From Streptococcus infantis (GTDB taxonomy: Bacteria > Bacillota > Bacilli > Lactobacillales > Streptococcaceae): a stretch of 64,000 nucleotides of DNA. The translations under genes were made by a program, and so were the position numbers. Positions 8,763-19,208 of the stretch are shown piece by piece. Numbering within the stretch: the first letter of the stretch is position 1; every line of letters begins with the position of its first letter. The notes beneath the pieces are model-generated. The model was not told where the DNA came from and ran no database searches. It saw nothing but the letters and a program-made list of their open reading frames with translations. The DNA is taken from contig NZ_JAHDAP010000002.1 in assembly GCF_018499575.1 (NCBI RefSeq), positions 124,001 to 188,000 of the forward strand, read 5' to 3'.

Positions 8763-9515
8763 ATGTTTGGATTTTTAAAAAAAGATAAAGTAACAGAAAC
8801 ACCAGTAGTAGTGCCAGCGCATATCGGAGTTATCATGGATGGCAATGGTCGTTGGGCTAAAAAACGGATGCAACCGCGTGTCTTTGGTCATAAGGCTGGG
8901 ATGGATGCTTTGAGAACGGTAGCGATTGCTGCTAGCGATATGGGTGTCAAGGCTATGACTGTTTATGCCTTCTCGACTGAAAACTGGACACGGCCAGACC
9001 AGGAAGTCAAGTTTATCATGAACTTGCCTGTTGAATTTTATGATAAATATGTCCCCGAATTGCACCAGAAGAACATGAAGATCCAAATGATTGGGGAGAC
9101 TGATCGTTTGCCTAAACAAACTTTCGAAGCTTTGAAAAAGGCAGAAGAGTTGACCAAGTTGAATACTGGTTTGATTCTCAATTTTGCCCTTAATTACGGT
9201 GGACGAGCTGAAATTACACAAGCAGTCAAGTTGATTGCTCAGGATGTTTTGGATGCTAAGGTGAATCCAGGTGATATTACAGAAGAGTTGATTGGGGAGT
9301 ACCTCTTCACTGGACATTTGCCGAAAACCTTGCGCGACCCAGACTTAATCATCCGAACTAGTGGCGAGCTTCGTTTGAGTAATTTCTTGCCTTGGCAAGC
9401 AGCTTATAGTGAACTTTATTTCACAGATGTCTTGTGGCCGGATTTCGATGAGCAAGCCTTGAAGGAGGCTATTGCAGAGTTTAACCGCCGCAATCGTCGA
9501 TTTGGAGGAGTTTAG
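8763..9515 (+). CDS. uppS: Undecaprenyl diphosphate synthase (isoprenyl transferase)
   Basis: A 250-residue cis-prenyltransferase that extends farnesyl diphosphate to the C55 lipid carrier used for peptidoglycan, teichoic acid and capsule assembly. The catalytic motif MDGNGRW carries Asp26, and the C-terminal signature RTSGELRLSNFLPWQ is present. I use the ATG at 8763 (AGGA at 8751-8754) rather than an upstream TTG. It leads an operon with cdsA, rseP and proS, nine bases before cdsA. Confidence 0.96.
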   Translation: MFGFLKKDKVTETPVVVPAHIGVIMDGNGRWAKKRMQPRVFGHKAGMDALRTVAIAASDMGVKAMTVYAFSTENWTRPDQEVKFIMNLPVEFYDKYVPELHQKNMKIQMIGETDRLPKQTFEALKKAEELTKLNTGLILNFALNYGGRAEITQAVKLIAQDVLDAKVNPGDITEELIGEYLFTGHLPKTLRDPDLIIRTSGELRLSNFLPWQAAYSELYFTDVLWPDFDEQALKEAIAEFNRRNRRFGGV

Positions 9516-9523
9516 GAAAAGTT

Positions 9524-10327
9524 ATGAAAAAGGATTTATTAAAGAGAACCATATTTGCCGCTCTGGCATTAGCAATCTTTATCCCGCTCTTGGTGATTGG
9601 TGGGCTTTGGTTACAGATTGCTATGGGACTTCTAGCCATGCTAGGGGTTCATGAGTTGCTTCAGATGAAAGGGTTAAATACCATGACCCCTGAGGGCTTG
9701 CTGACCTTGTTAGCAACTTTTGCACTGACAATCCCCCTAGAAAACTACTTGACATTTTTACCTGTAGATGGGAATGTTGTCGCATATGGTGTTGTGATTT
9801 TTATCATGTTAGGTTGCACTGTTTTTAGCAAGAATTACACCATTGAGGACGCTGTATACCCGATTGCCATGAGTTTCTATGTTGGTTTTGGCTTCAACGC
9901 TTTAGTCGATGCTCGAATCGCAGGTTTGGATAAAGCGCTCTTGGCCCTCTGTATCGTATGGGCAACAGATAGTGGTGCTTATCTCATAGGAATGAATTTC
10001 GGCAAGAGAAGATTGGCTCCAAGAGTTTCTCCTAACAAATCAGTCGAAGGAGCTTTTGGTGGTATTGTAGCAGCTATGCTTGTTACACTCATCTTTATGT
10101 TAGTGGATAGTACAGTTGCCCTTCCTTATGGTATTTACAAAATGACGCTCTTTGCTATTTTCTTTAGTATTGCAGGTCAATTGGGTGACTTGATTGAAAG
10201 TGCCATGAAACGCCATTTTGGAGTCAAGGATTCAGGATTCTTTATCCCTGGACATGGTGGGGTGCTGGATCGCTTTGACTCTATGTTGGCTGTTTTCCCT
10301 ATTATGCACCTATTCGGCTTATTTTAA
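9524..10327 (+). CDS. cdsA: Phosphatidate cytidylyltransferase
   Basis: A 267-residue membrane enzyme with about seven to eight spans that makes CDP-diacylglycerol from phosphatidic acid and CTP, the branch point to phosphatidylglycerol and cardiolipin. The family signature near the C-terminus is clear: KDSGFFIPGHGGVLDRFDS (about 235-253), with the preceding NKSVEGAFGG element. It follows uppS by eight bases and precedes rseP by 21, so envelope lipid genes are co-transcribed. Confidence 0.95.
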   Translation: MKKDLLKRTIFAALALAIFIPLLVIGGLWLQIAMGLLAMLGVHELLQMKGLNTMTPEGLLTLLATFALTIPLENYLTFLPVDGNVVAYGVVIFIMLGCTVFSKNYTIEDAVYPIAMSFYVGFGFNALVDARIAGLDKALLALCIVWATDSGAYLIGMNFGKRRLAPRVSPNKSVEGAFGGIVAAMLVTLIFMLVDSTVALPYGIYKMTLFAIFFSIAGQLGDLIESAMKRHFGVKDSGFFIPGHGGVLDRFDSMLAVFPIMHLFGLF

Positions 10328-10348
10328 GGAAAGGTGAACAGATATTAA

Positions 10349-11605
10349 ATGTTAGGATTATTAACCTTTATCCTTGTTTTTGGAATTATCGTGGTGGTTC
10401 ACGAGTTCGGACATTTCTACTTTGCTAAGAAGTCTGGAATTTTGGTTCGTGAATTTGCCATTGGTATGGGTCCGAAAATCTTTGCCCATATCGGGAAAGA
10501 CGGGACTGCTTACACGATTCGTCTCCTACCACTTGGTGGTTATGTCCGCATGGCAGGTTGGGGTGAAGATACTACAGAGATTAAGACAGGAACTCCTGTT
10601 AGTTTGACCTTAGCCGAAGATGGCAAGGTGAAGCGCATCAATCTTTCTGGTAAGAAGGTAGACCAAACGGCTCTTCCGATGCAAGTAACCCAGTTTGACT
10701 TTGAGGATAAACTTTTTATCACAGGTCTGGTCTTAGAAGAGGAAAAAACTTTCTCCGTAGACCATGATGCAACTATCGTGGAAGCTGATGGAACAGAAGT
10801 TCGTATCGCTCCGCTAGATGTTCAATACCAGAATGCGACTGTCTGGGGCAAATTGATTACCAACTTTGCAGGCCCCATGAATAACTTTATCCTGGGAGTT
10901 ATCGTCTTCTGGATTTTGATTTTCATGCAGGGTGGTGTTCGTGATACACAAAGTAATAACTTTAGTATCATCCCTGATAGCGCGATTGCAAAGGTCGGTG
11001 TTGAAAATACGGCCCAAATCACTAAAGTCGGTTCACACAAAATTAGTAACTGGCAAGATTTGATTCAGGCAGTTGAAGTAGAGACCAAGGATAAAACAGC
11101 ACCTGTATTGGATGTAACAGTCTCTGAAAATGGAACTGAAAAACAAGTCAGTGTGACCCCTGAGGAAAACCAAGGTCGCTATATTCTAGGTGTTCAACCG
11201 AGACTCAAATCAGATATCTGGTCTATGTTTGTAGGTGGATTCACCTCTGCTGCTGACTCGGCTTTACGAATTCTCAACGCCTTGAAGAGCTTGATTTTCC
11301 AGCCTGACTTGAATAAATTGGGTGGACCTGTTGCTATCTTTAAGGCAAGTAGTGATGCTGCTAAAAATGGTCTTGAGAATGTTTTGTTCTTCTTGGCTAT
11401 GATTTCCATCAATATCGGGATTTTCAACTTGATTCCTATCCCGGCACTTGATGGTGGGAAAATCGTGCTCAATATTATTGAAGCTATTCGTCGCAAACCA
11501 TTGAAACAAGAAATTGAAACCTATGTTACTCTAGTTGGAGTTGTGATTATGGTTGTCTTGATGATCGCCGTGACTTGGAACGACATCATGCGTACCTTCT
11601 TTTAA
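10349..11605 (+). CDS. rseP: RIP metalloprotease RseP/Eep (site-2 protease)
   Basis: A 418-residue intramembrane zinc protease. The HEFGH zinc motif is at residues 18-22 in the first span, and the second conserved element PALDGGK lies near residue 370. A PDZ-like segment (about 205-280) separates the two. In streptococci and enterococci the orthologue (Eep) trims signal peptides of lipoproteins and pheromone precursors and cuts anti-sigma-type proteins. It sits between cdsA and proS, 17 bases before the latter. Confidence 0.94.
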   Translation: MLGLLTFILVFGIIVVVHEFGHFYFAKKSGILVREFAIGMGPKIFAHIGKDGTAYTIRLLPLGGYVRMAGWGEDTTEIKTGTPVSLTLAEDGKVKRINLSGKKVDQTALPMQVTQFDFEDKLFITGLVLEEEKTFSVDHDATIVEADGTEVRIAPLDVQYQNATVWGKLITNFAGPMNNFILGVIVFWILIFMQGGVRDTQSNNFSIIPDSAIAKVGVENTAQITKVGSHKISNWQDLIQAVEVETKDKTAPVLDVTVSENGTEKQVSVTPEENQGRYILGVQPRLKSDIWSMFVGGFTSAADSALRILNALKSLIFQPDLNKLGGPVAIFKASSDAAKNGLENVLFFLAMISINIGIFNLIPIPALDGGKIVLNIIEAIRRKPLKQEIETYVTLVGVVIMVVLMIAVTWNDIMRTFF

Positions 11606-11612
11606 GAATTAG

Positions 11613-13475
<1,863 letters not shown>

Positions 13476-13490
13476 ATCTATAATCAGAAG

Positions 13491-13531
13491 AAAAACAAGA
13501 CAAAAATGTAACTAGTTTTTGCCTTGTTTTT
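13491..13531 (+). terminator. Terminator after proS
   Basis: ACAAGACAAAAA pairs with TTTTTGCCTTGT with one mismatch around TGTAACTAG, followed by a T run. The bglA -10 box begins five bases later. Confidence 0.75.
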
Positions 13532-13584
13532 TCTTTATAATGAGATAAAATAAAGTTAAAATGAGTAAATAAAGAGGTAGAGCT

Positions 13585-14964
13585 ATGCTAAAATTTCCAA
13601 AGGATTTTGTCTGGGGTTCCTCAACTTCTGGACCACAGACAGAAGGACGAGTACCTGGTGACGGCAAGGGAGATAATCTCTGGGATTATTGGTACCAAGT
13701 AGAGCCCAATCGCTTCTATAATGGGATTGGACTAGACAAAACATCGACCTTTTATGAAAATTGGGAAAAAGATATCGAACTGTTGTTAGAAACAGGTCAC
13801 ACAGCCTTTCGGACTTCTATCCAGTGGTCTCGTATTTTCCCGCAGGGTCGTGGAGAAGTCAATCCTCAAGGTGTGGCTTTCTACCGTCAGGTCTTTGAAG
13901 CGATTAAGGCTAAGGGCATCCGTCTCTTAGTCAATCTCTACCATTTTGACTTGCCTTTTGCCCTTCAAGAAGATGGCGATGGTTGGGAAAATAAGGCGAC
14001 CATCAAGGCTTACGAAGACTATGCTCGTTTTTGTTTTGAGACCTATGGTGACTTGGTAGATCAGTGGATTACCTTCAATGAGCCGATCGTACCTGTTGAG
14101 TTTGGCTATTTCTATGATGCTCATTATCCACATAAGGTGGATGCCAAAGCTGCGGTTCAGGTAGCCTATAACACTCAACTGGCAAGCACTCTTGCAGTTA
14201 AGGCTTGTCACGAAATTCTGCCAAATTCTAAGATTGGGATTGTCCTCAACTTGACACCAGCTTATCCACGTAGTCAACATCCTGCGGATGTGAAAGCTGC
14301 TCGTATAGCAGATCTCTTTCAAGCGCAATCTTTCTTAGATCCATCAGTCTTGGGAACTTATCCAGAAGAACTAGTGAAAATTTTAGCTGAGCATGATTTG
14401 CTGCCAGATGCTACAGCAGAAGAATTGGAACTCATTCGCCAACATACAGTAGACTTTCTTGGAGTCAATTACTACCAACCCTTGCGTGTTATGGCGCCAC
14501 GTTTTGCTAAGCACCCGGATAGTCCACTCTTGCCAGAGCATTTCTATGAGCCTTATGTCATGCCAGGTCGTAAGATTAATCCCCACCGTGGTTGGGAAAT
14601 CTATGAGCAAGGGATTTATCATATCGCTCAAAACATCAAGGAAAACTATGGCAACATCGAGTGGATGTTGACCGAGAATGGTATGGGTGTTGAAGGTGAA
14701 GATAAATTCCGGGAAAACGGTATGATTCAAGATGATTATCGTATCGACTTTGTCAAAGGGCACCTGCGTGAACTTCATCGTGCTATCGAAGATGGTGCCA
14801 ACTGTAAAGGCTACTTGATCTGGACCTTTATCGACTGCTGGTCATGGCTCAATAGCTATAAAAACCGTTATGGTTTAGTCGAGCTTGACTTAGAAACGCA
14901 AGAACGCCTCTTGAAAAAATCAGGCCACTGGTTCAAAGAACTCAGTGACAATAATGGGTTTTAA
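13585..14964 (+). CDS. bglA: Glycoside hydrolase family 1, 6-phospho-beta-glucosidase type
   Basis: A 459-residue TIM-barrel hydrolase. Acid/base Glu166 lies in TFNEP and nucleophile Glu364 in TENG. The N-terminus FPKDFVWGSSTSGPQTEG is typical of GH1. Streptococcal members usually split phosphorylated aryl- or beta-glucosides delivered by a PTS, but no PTS gene is adjacent, so the phospho-substrate is an inference. A -10 box TATAAT at 13536-13541 and GAGG before the ATG support independent expression. It ends at a terminator shared with the rhomboid gene. Confidence 0.9.
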   Translation: MLKFPKDFVWGSSTSGPQTEGRVPGDGKGDNLWDYWYQVEPNRFYNGIGLDKTSTFYENWEKDIELLLETGHTAFRTSIQWSRIFPQGRGEVNPQGVAFYRQVFEAIKAKGIRLLVNLYHFDLPFALQEDGDGWENKATIKAYEDYARFCFETYGDLVDQWITFNEPIVPVEFGYFYDAHYPHKVDAKAAVQVAYNTQLASTLAVKACHEILPNSKIGIVLNLTPAYPRSQHPADVKAARIADLFQAQSFLDPSVLGTYPEELVKILAEHDLLPDATAEELELIRQHTVDFLGVNYYQPLRVMAPRFAKHPDSPLLPEHFYEPYVMPGRKINPHRGWEIYEQGIYHIAQNIKENYGNIEWMLTENGMGVEGEDKFRENGMIQDDYRIDFVKGHLRELHRAIEDGANCKGYLIWTFIDCWSWLNSYKNRYGLVELDLETQERLLKKSGHWFKELSDNNGF

Positions 14965-14985
14965 GCAACTTTTCAAATAGATTTA

Positions 14986-15034
14986 AAAAAACCATTGGAA
15001 ATAAAGCTCTCTGAGAGAGATTCCAATGGTTTTT
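14986..15034. terminator. Bidirectional terminator between bglA and the rhomboid gene
   Basis: AAAAAACCATTGGAA pairs with TTCCAATGGTTTTT. The loop itself contains a small hairpin (CTCTC/GAGAG). A and T tracts serve both strands. Confidence 0.9.
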
Positions 15035-15041
15035 CTTTGTT

Positions 15042-15716
15042 TTAAAGTAATCCGATAAAAAGTAGTAGGGCTGATAAAGCGATGAAAGCTAGGGTTGCAA
15101 GACCACGTTGGACTGGGCTGTATATCTTTCGTTCTCCTCGGACTGGGAAGACGATAGCCAGTAATGCGCCACCAACAGCTCCACCCACATGCCCCGCAAG
15201 GCTGATGCCAGGGATTAAGACACTACCTACTAGGTTGATGACTAAGAGGGAGAGATAGGATTGCCCAAGCTGTTGCAGGTAGGGATTGCGTGAAGCATAC
15301 CGAAGAACGACAATAGAAGCGAACATGCCGTAAAGGGCAGTTGAGGCTCCAGCTGAGATGGCATTAGGACTAAAGACCAAAACAAAGAGATTCCCCATCA
15401 TCCCTGATAAGAGATAGATAAAGAAAAATTGTTTGGAACCAAAGATGTCCTCCATCTGACGCCCCAAAAAGTAGAGGGATAGCATGTTGACTAAAAAGTG
15501 CTGCAAGCCAATGTGGACAAAGATTGCTGAAAACAGGCGCCAGATTTGTTCAGGCATGGCCTTTATGGCAGGAGGGTAAATAGCACCAAACTGATACAAG
15601 GTCGCTGCACTGGTGTAGTTGAAACCACTGGTTAAAAACATGATGACAAAAACCAGGGTTGTCACAAGAAGAAAGAAGCTCGTGACAGGATAACGACGAT
15701 CAAAAATCTCTTTCAT
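15042..15716 (-). CDS. Rhomboid-family intramembrane serine protease
   Basis: A 224-residue protein with six to seven membrane spans. The catalytic serine motif GASTALYG is at 123-130 (Ser125), and the partner histidine is His176 in LAGHVGGAVGG; the HFLVNMLSLYFLG helix (about 73-85) is also typical. It cleaves membrane-anchored substrates that are not known here. It overlaps the end of the 5-FTHF cyclo-ligase gene by 17 bases, so the two are coupled. Confidence 0.92.
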   Translation of the reverse strand: MKEIFDRRYPVTSFFLLVTTLVFVIMFLTSGFNYTSAATLYQFGAIYPPAIKAMPEQIWRLFSAIFVHIGLQHFLVNMLSLYFLGRQMEDIFGSKQFFFIYLLSGMMGNLFVLVFSPNAISAGASTALYGMFASIVVLRYASRNPYLQQLGQSYLSLLVINLVGSVLIPGISLAGHVGGAVGGALLAIVFPVRGERKIYSPVQRGLATLAFIALSALLLFIGLL

Positions 15717-16239
15717 AGATGAGTACCTCCTTAACGGGAATATCGTGTGATTCAGGATGGAATTCCTGAATCTGACATGGATAAAGTGTGCTGATGGAGT
15801 TTCCAGAATAATGGCTCAAATATCTGTCATAGTAGCCACCACCATACCCAACCCGATAGCCAGAAGGATTGAATGCCAAACCAGGAACATGAATTAGGTC
15901 AATCTGAGAAGATTCAAGGATTGTAAACTCTCCTTGAGGTTCAAGAAGTCCAAAAGAATTTCTTTCGAGTTTCTCTGGTTCATATAGAACAAAGTCCATT
16001 TTCCCATGTGGATAGGTTTTGGGGATGAGGATGGTTTTCCCATCTTTTTGAGCCTGTTCAATGAGTCTAGCTGTCTGAAATTCATGGGGAAAAGACAGAT
16101 AAGTGGCGATTGTATTTGCTTCTTTGTAAAAAGGATGTTGAAGGAGCTGATTGGTAATCCAATCGTTCATGTTTCGCTTTTCTTCTGCAGATAGGGATTT
16201 GAGTTCTTGTAAGACCTGCTTGCGTAGGATTTTTTTCAT
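15700..16239 (-). CDS. 5-formyltetrahydrofolate cyclo-ligase
   Basis: A 179-residue enzyme that uses ATP to turn 5-formyl-THF into 5,10-methenyl-THF, returning stored folate to one-carbon metabolism. The family signature is present near the C-terminus: PGLAFNPSGYRVGYGGGYYD, with the tyrosine-rich loop. Length is normal for the family. It starts three bases after the M20 peptidase gene and overlaps the rhomboid gene. Confidence 0.93.
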   Translation of the reverse strand: MKKILRKQVLQELKSLSAEEKRNMNDWITNQLLQHPFYKEANTIATYLSFPHEFQTARLIEQAQKDGKTILIPKTYPHGKMDFVLYEPEKLERNSFGLLEPQGEFTILESSQIDLIHVPGLAFNPSGYRVGYGGGYYDRYLSHYSGNSISTLYPCQIQEFHPESHDIPVKEVLIYERDF

Positions 16240-16242
16240 AGT

Positions 16243-17373
16243 TTACTCCGCAGCTTTCTTGGCTAAGAAGCTTGATACGGCATCGACACCGATAGCCAGA
16301 GCTTCTTCCTTAGGACTCATCTTTGGATGATGAAGGGCATAGGGACTATCAATACCTAGCCAGAACATGACGCCGGGAACCTTAGAGAGAAGATAACCAA
16401 AGTCCTCCCCTGTCATGGCAGGCGCAATATCGATGAGTTCAATTTCCTCTTTTTCATCAAAGAAGGTCATCAATTCTCGGGCTAGTTCAGGGTTGTTTTC
16501 AACTGGTAAATAACCTCCCTGCTTGAGTTCAATCTCTACATCTATATCAAAAGCAGCAGCCACGCCCTCAGCGATGGCTTTGACACGTTTCTGAACCAAG
16601 AGACTCATACTATGTGTAAGAGCTCGGATGGTTCCATGCAAGAAGGCTGTATCAGCGATGACATTATTGGTTGTACCAGCTTGAAAAACACCAAAAGTGA
16701 CGACAGCTCCCTCGATAGGATCGACGTTACGGCTGACAACTGACTGGACTTGAGTCACAAAATAGCTAGCTGCAACCAGAGCATCGTTTGCTTCATGTGG
16801 AAAGGCAGCGTGTCCCCCTTTACCCTGAAAGCGAATCTTAACTTCGCATGTTCCTGCAAAGAGTGTATGGGTATTGGTCGCAATCTGTCCAACTTTTAAG
16901 TCTGGACGAACATGAAGACCATAGAATTGGTCAGGCAACCAGTCACCAAAGGCATCATCTTCATACATGAGCATGCCGCCGGCCTCATTTTCTTCCGCAG
17001 GTTGAAAGAGAAAGAGGAGGTTGTTTTTTGGTTGTTTTTCTAAAGCACGTTCGAGACTTCCAAGGGCAATGGTCATATGAAAATCATGCCCACAAGCATG
17101 CATGCGGTCTGGATGTTGAGAGGCAAAAGGAAGGCCTGTTTGTTCAACAATTGGGAGGCCATCAATGTCTGTCCGCCAACCGATGGTACGTTCTGGCTGA
17201 CTTCCTTGTAAGTAAACTAAAATACCAGTTCGCCAGGTACGAATCTGAACAAAATCCTTGCCAGCTGTTAATTTCTCAATGACATTGAGCAAATAAGCGT
17301 GAGTCTTGAATTCTTCTAAGCCAATCTCAGGAATTTGGTGAAGATCGCGTCGAGTTTGAATCAAATCTAACAT
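16243..17373 (-). CDS. M20 metallopeptidase, probable N-acetyldiaminopimelate deacetylase (YkuR-like)
   Basis: A 376-residue amidohydrolase of the M20D type. Zinc-binding elements are visible as [10 protein letters not shown] (91-100), the Glu pair in [10 protein letters not shown] and TGEDFGYLL near the C-terminus. The neighbour dapH makes N-acetylated intermediates of the acetylase lysine/diaminopimelate pathway, and deacetylation by a YkuR-type enzyme is the later step, so that role fits better than general aminoacylase. It is followed at once by the cyclo-ligase gene. Confidence 0.87.
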   Translation of the reverse strand: MLDLIQTRRDLHQIPEIGLEEFKTHAYLLNVIEKLTAGKDFVQIRTWRTGILVYLQGSQPERTIGWRTDIDGLPIVEQTGLPFASQHPDRMHACGHDFHMTIALGSLERALEKQPKNNLLFLFQPAEENEAGGMLMYEDDAFGDWLPDQFYGLHVRPDLKVGQIATNTHTLFAGTCEVKIRFQGKGGHAAFPHEANDALVAASYFVTQVQSVVSRNVDPIEGAVVTFGVFQAGTTNNVIADTAFLHGTIRALTHSMSLLVQKRVKAIAEGVAAAFDIDVEIELKQGGYLPVENNPELARELMTFFDEKEEIELIDIAPAMTGEDFGYLLSKVPGVMFWLGIDSPYALHHPKMSPKEEALAIGVDAVSSFLAKKAAE

Positions 17374-17434
17374 ATCTAATTTCTTTCTATTGATACGATA
17401 AAGAGGCTGGAAAGGTTTCCGCCTCTGTTACTCA

Positions 17435-18133
17435 TTACAAGGTGCGAAGCGCATCTTCTAGCGCTGTTTTTTGTTGGGTTTGGCTATCGATTTCTTTGAT
17501 AACACGAGCTGGAACACCAGCTACCACAACATTTTCTGGTACATCTTGAGTGACGATGGCACCTGCCGCAACAACAGAACCGCTACCGATTTGAACACCC
17601 TCGATGACCACAGCATTAGCACCGATGAGTACATTGTCACCGACACGAACAGGCTCAGCACTAGCGGGCTCGATCACACCTGCAAGAACAGCACCGGCAC
17701 CGACATGACTATTTTTACCGACAATAGCGCGGCCACCTAGAATAGCTCCCATATCAATCATAGTGCCAGCACCGATTTCAGCACCGATGTTGATAACAGC
17801 TCCCATCATGATAACAGCATTGTCACCAATTTCAACCTGGTCACGGATGATAGCGCCTGGTTCGATACGAGCATTGATATTGCGCTTATCAAGGAGAGGT
17901 ACAGCTGAATTGCGAGCGTCTTGTTCAACAACATAGTCCTTGTTTTCTGTAAGTCCTTCAAGAAGTGGAGCGATATCTTTCCAATCTCCAAAGAGAACAT
18001 TTCCAAGCTTGGTAACAGAAGCAGGGATAGATCCAGCAAGTTGTCCTTCAAAGGTTACTTTTACACTGGTCTTTTTCTCAGCATTGGCGATAAATTGGAT
18101 AATTTCTTGTGCATTCATTTTTGTAGCAGTCAT
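17435..18133 (-). CDS. dapH: Tetrahydrodipicolinate N-acetyltransferase
   Basis: A 232-residue left-handed beta-helix acyltransferase. An N-terminal alpha/beta part (1-80) is followed by hexapeptide repeats (about 85-200), such as [20 protein letters not shown]. It acetylates tetrahydrodipicolinate in lysine synthesis; lysine is the cross-linking residue of streptococcal peptidoglycan. GAGGAG precedes the start. It lies 61 bases ahead of the deacetylase gene. Confidence 0.94.
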   Translation of the reverse strand: MTATKMNAQEIIQFIANAEKKTSVKVTFEGQLAGSIPASVTKLGNVLFGDWKDIAPLLEGLTENKDYVVEQDARNSAVPLLDKRNINARIEPGAIIRDQVEIGDNAVIMMGAVINIGAEIGAGTMIDMGAILGGRAIVGKNSHVGAGAVLAGVIEPASAEPVRVGDNVLIGANAVVIEGVQIGSGSVVAAGAIVTQDVPENVVVAGVPARVIKEIDSQTQQKTALEDALRTL

Positions 18134-18172
18134 AGGGGTCTCCTCACTCTTTATAATGCATACTATTCTACC

Positions 18173-18199
18173 AAAAAAGGCTTCAAAATTGAAGCCTTA
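18173..18199 (-). terminator. Terminator of the DMT transporter gene
   Basis: Minus-strand AAGGCTTCA pairs with TGAAGCCTT around a short loop, followed by a T run. It overlaps the stop codon region of the transporter gene and precedes dapH. Confidence 0.85.
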
Positions 18200-19129
18200 A
18201 GTGTTAAAAGAAGTTTCTTTCATTTTATCCTTTGATTCTTCGATGGATAAGAAGACCATTGGAATAATAATCAAAATCATAGCTAATAGCAGATAGCCAT
18301 CCAAGACTAAACCTAGAAACAGAACGCTTAGAATCGCCGATGATAAAGGTTCGCTTGCACTGACCACTGATACCACCAATGGGGAAACGAGTGAGACAGC
18401 CTTCATGGATAGGAAGAAGGCAAAGGCTGTTCCAAAAAAGGCAATGGTCAAACAAATCAAGATGCTTACCCAATCAAGCTGAAAGCTTATTCTATAAACA
18501 GGGTAGAGAAAATTACTAAAGAGTCCAGCAAGCAGCATTCCCCAACCAACAGTGGGAACGAAACCATATTTTCGAGCAAATGGCTGGGGCAAAATGACAT
18601 TAAACATAACGCCTAGCGCACTGAGAAGTCCTGTCAACAAGGCTAGAGGGGTGATGGATAACTTAGACAAATCGCCTTTGGTGGCCATCAAAAAGACCCC
18701 AAGCATAGCCGTCAAAACATAGAAGATTGCTTTTTTAGAAGCCTTTTTCTTGTAGACGATGCGGTTGTAGATAAGAATGAAGACAGGACTGATAAATTGT
18801 AGGATGGTTGCCGTTGTCGCATTAGAGTATTCTACACAGAGATAAAAGAAATACTGGACAGAGAAGATTCCTAAGATAGCATATGCCAGAAAAGGCAGAT
18901 AGTTGTTACGATTTCTCCAAAGGTTGAATAACTGTGAGCGGAACTTAAAGCTAGAAAAGATAAGTACGAAACCACCTGCAATACTTAATCGCATAGAAGT
19001 AATCCAACCGGAGGAGACTTGATAATGGGTAAAGAAGAATTCTCCTAAAATGCCACAAATACCCCATATTAGTCCAGATAGGAGGGAGTAGATGGTCCCC
19101 TTAAAAATATTCTTTTGATATTGATTCAT
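18197..19129 (-). CDS. EamA/DMT-family transporter
   Basis: A 310-residue membrane protein with ten predicted spans in two repeats, as in EamA drug/metabolite transporters, opening MNQYQKNIFKGTIYSLLSG and containing GIWG-type glycine/tryptophan elements (SGLIWGICG). Substrate is unknown; the setting beside lysine/DAP and cell-wall genes is suggestive only. I place the start at 19129; the frame stays open upstream but there it only mirrors the Asn-rich end of the PBP gene. No Shine-Dalgarno is present, and the -10 box lies six bases before the ATG. Confidence 0.88.
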   Translation of the reverse strand: MNQYQKNIFKGTIYSLLSGLIWGICGILGEFFFTHYQVSSGWITSMRLSIAGGFVLIFSSFKFRSQLFNLWRNRNNYLPFLAYAILGIFSVQYFFYLCVEYSNATTATILQFISPVFILIYNRIVYKKKASKKAIFYVLTAMLGVFLMATKGDLSKLSITPLALLTGLLSALGVMFNVILPQPFARKYGFVPTVGWGMLLAGLFSNFLYPVYRISFQLDWVSILICLTIAFFGTAFAFFLSMKAVSLVSPLVVSVVSASEPLSSAILSVLFLGLVLDGYLLLAMILIIIPMVFLSIEESKDKMKETSFNT

Positions 19130-19135
19130 GAAGCT

Positions 19136-19144
19136 ATTGTACCA
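19136..19144 (-). promoter_or_regulatory. Extended -10 promoter giving a probable leaderless DMT transporter mRNA
   Basis: Minus-strand TGGTACAAT (19144-19136) is followed by AGCTTC and then the ATG, placing the expected start of transcription at or within a base of the A of the start codon. Confidence 0.65.
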
Positions 19145-19208
19145 TGAATGATAAAAAGAAAAAAGAGAGTGAGAATCATAATTTCTCGCTCTCCTATCGG
19201 TAAGAAAT

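Noticed and set aside
8775..9317. 180-codon frame antisense to uppS
   Set aside because: No ribosome-binding site, no recognisable protein features, and it is fully covered by a clear gene on the other strand.
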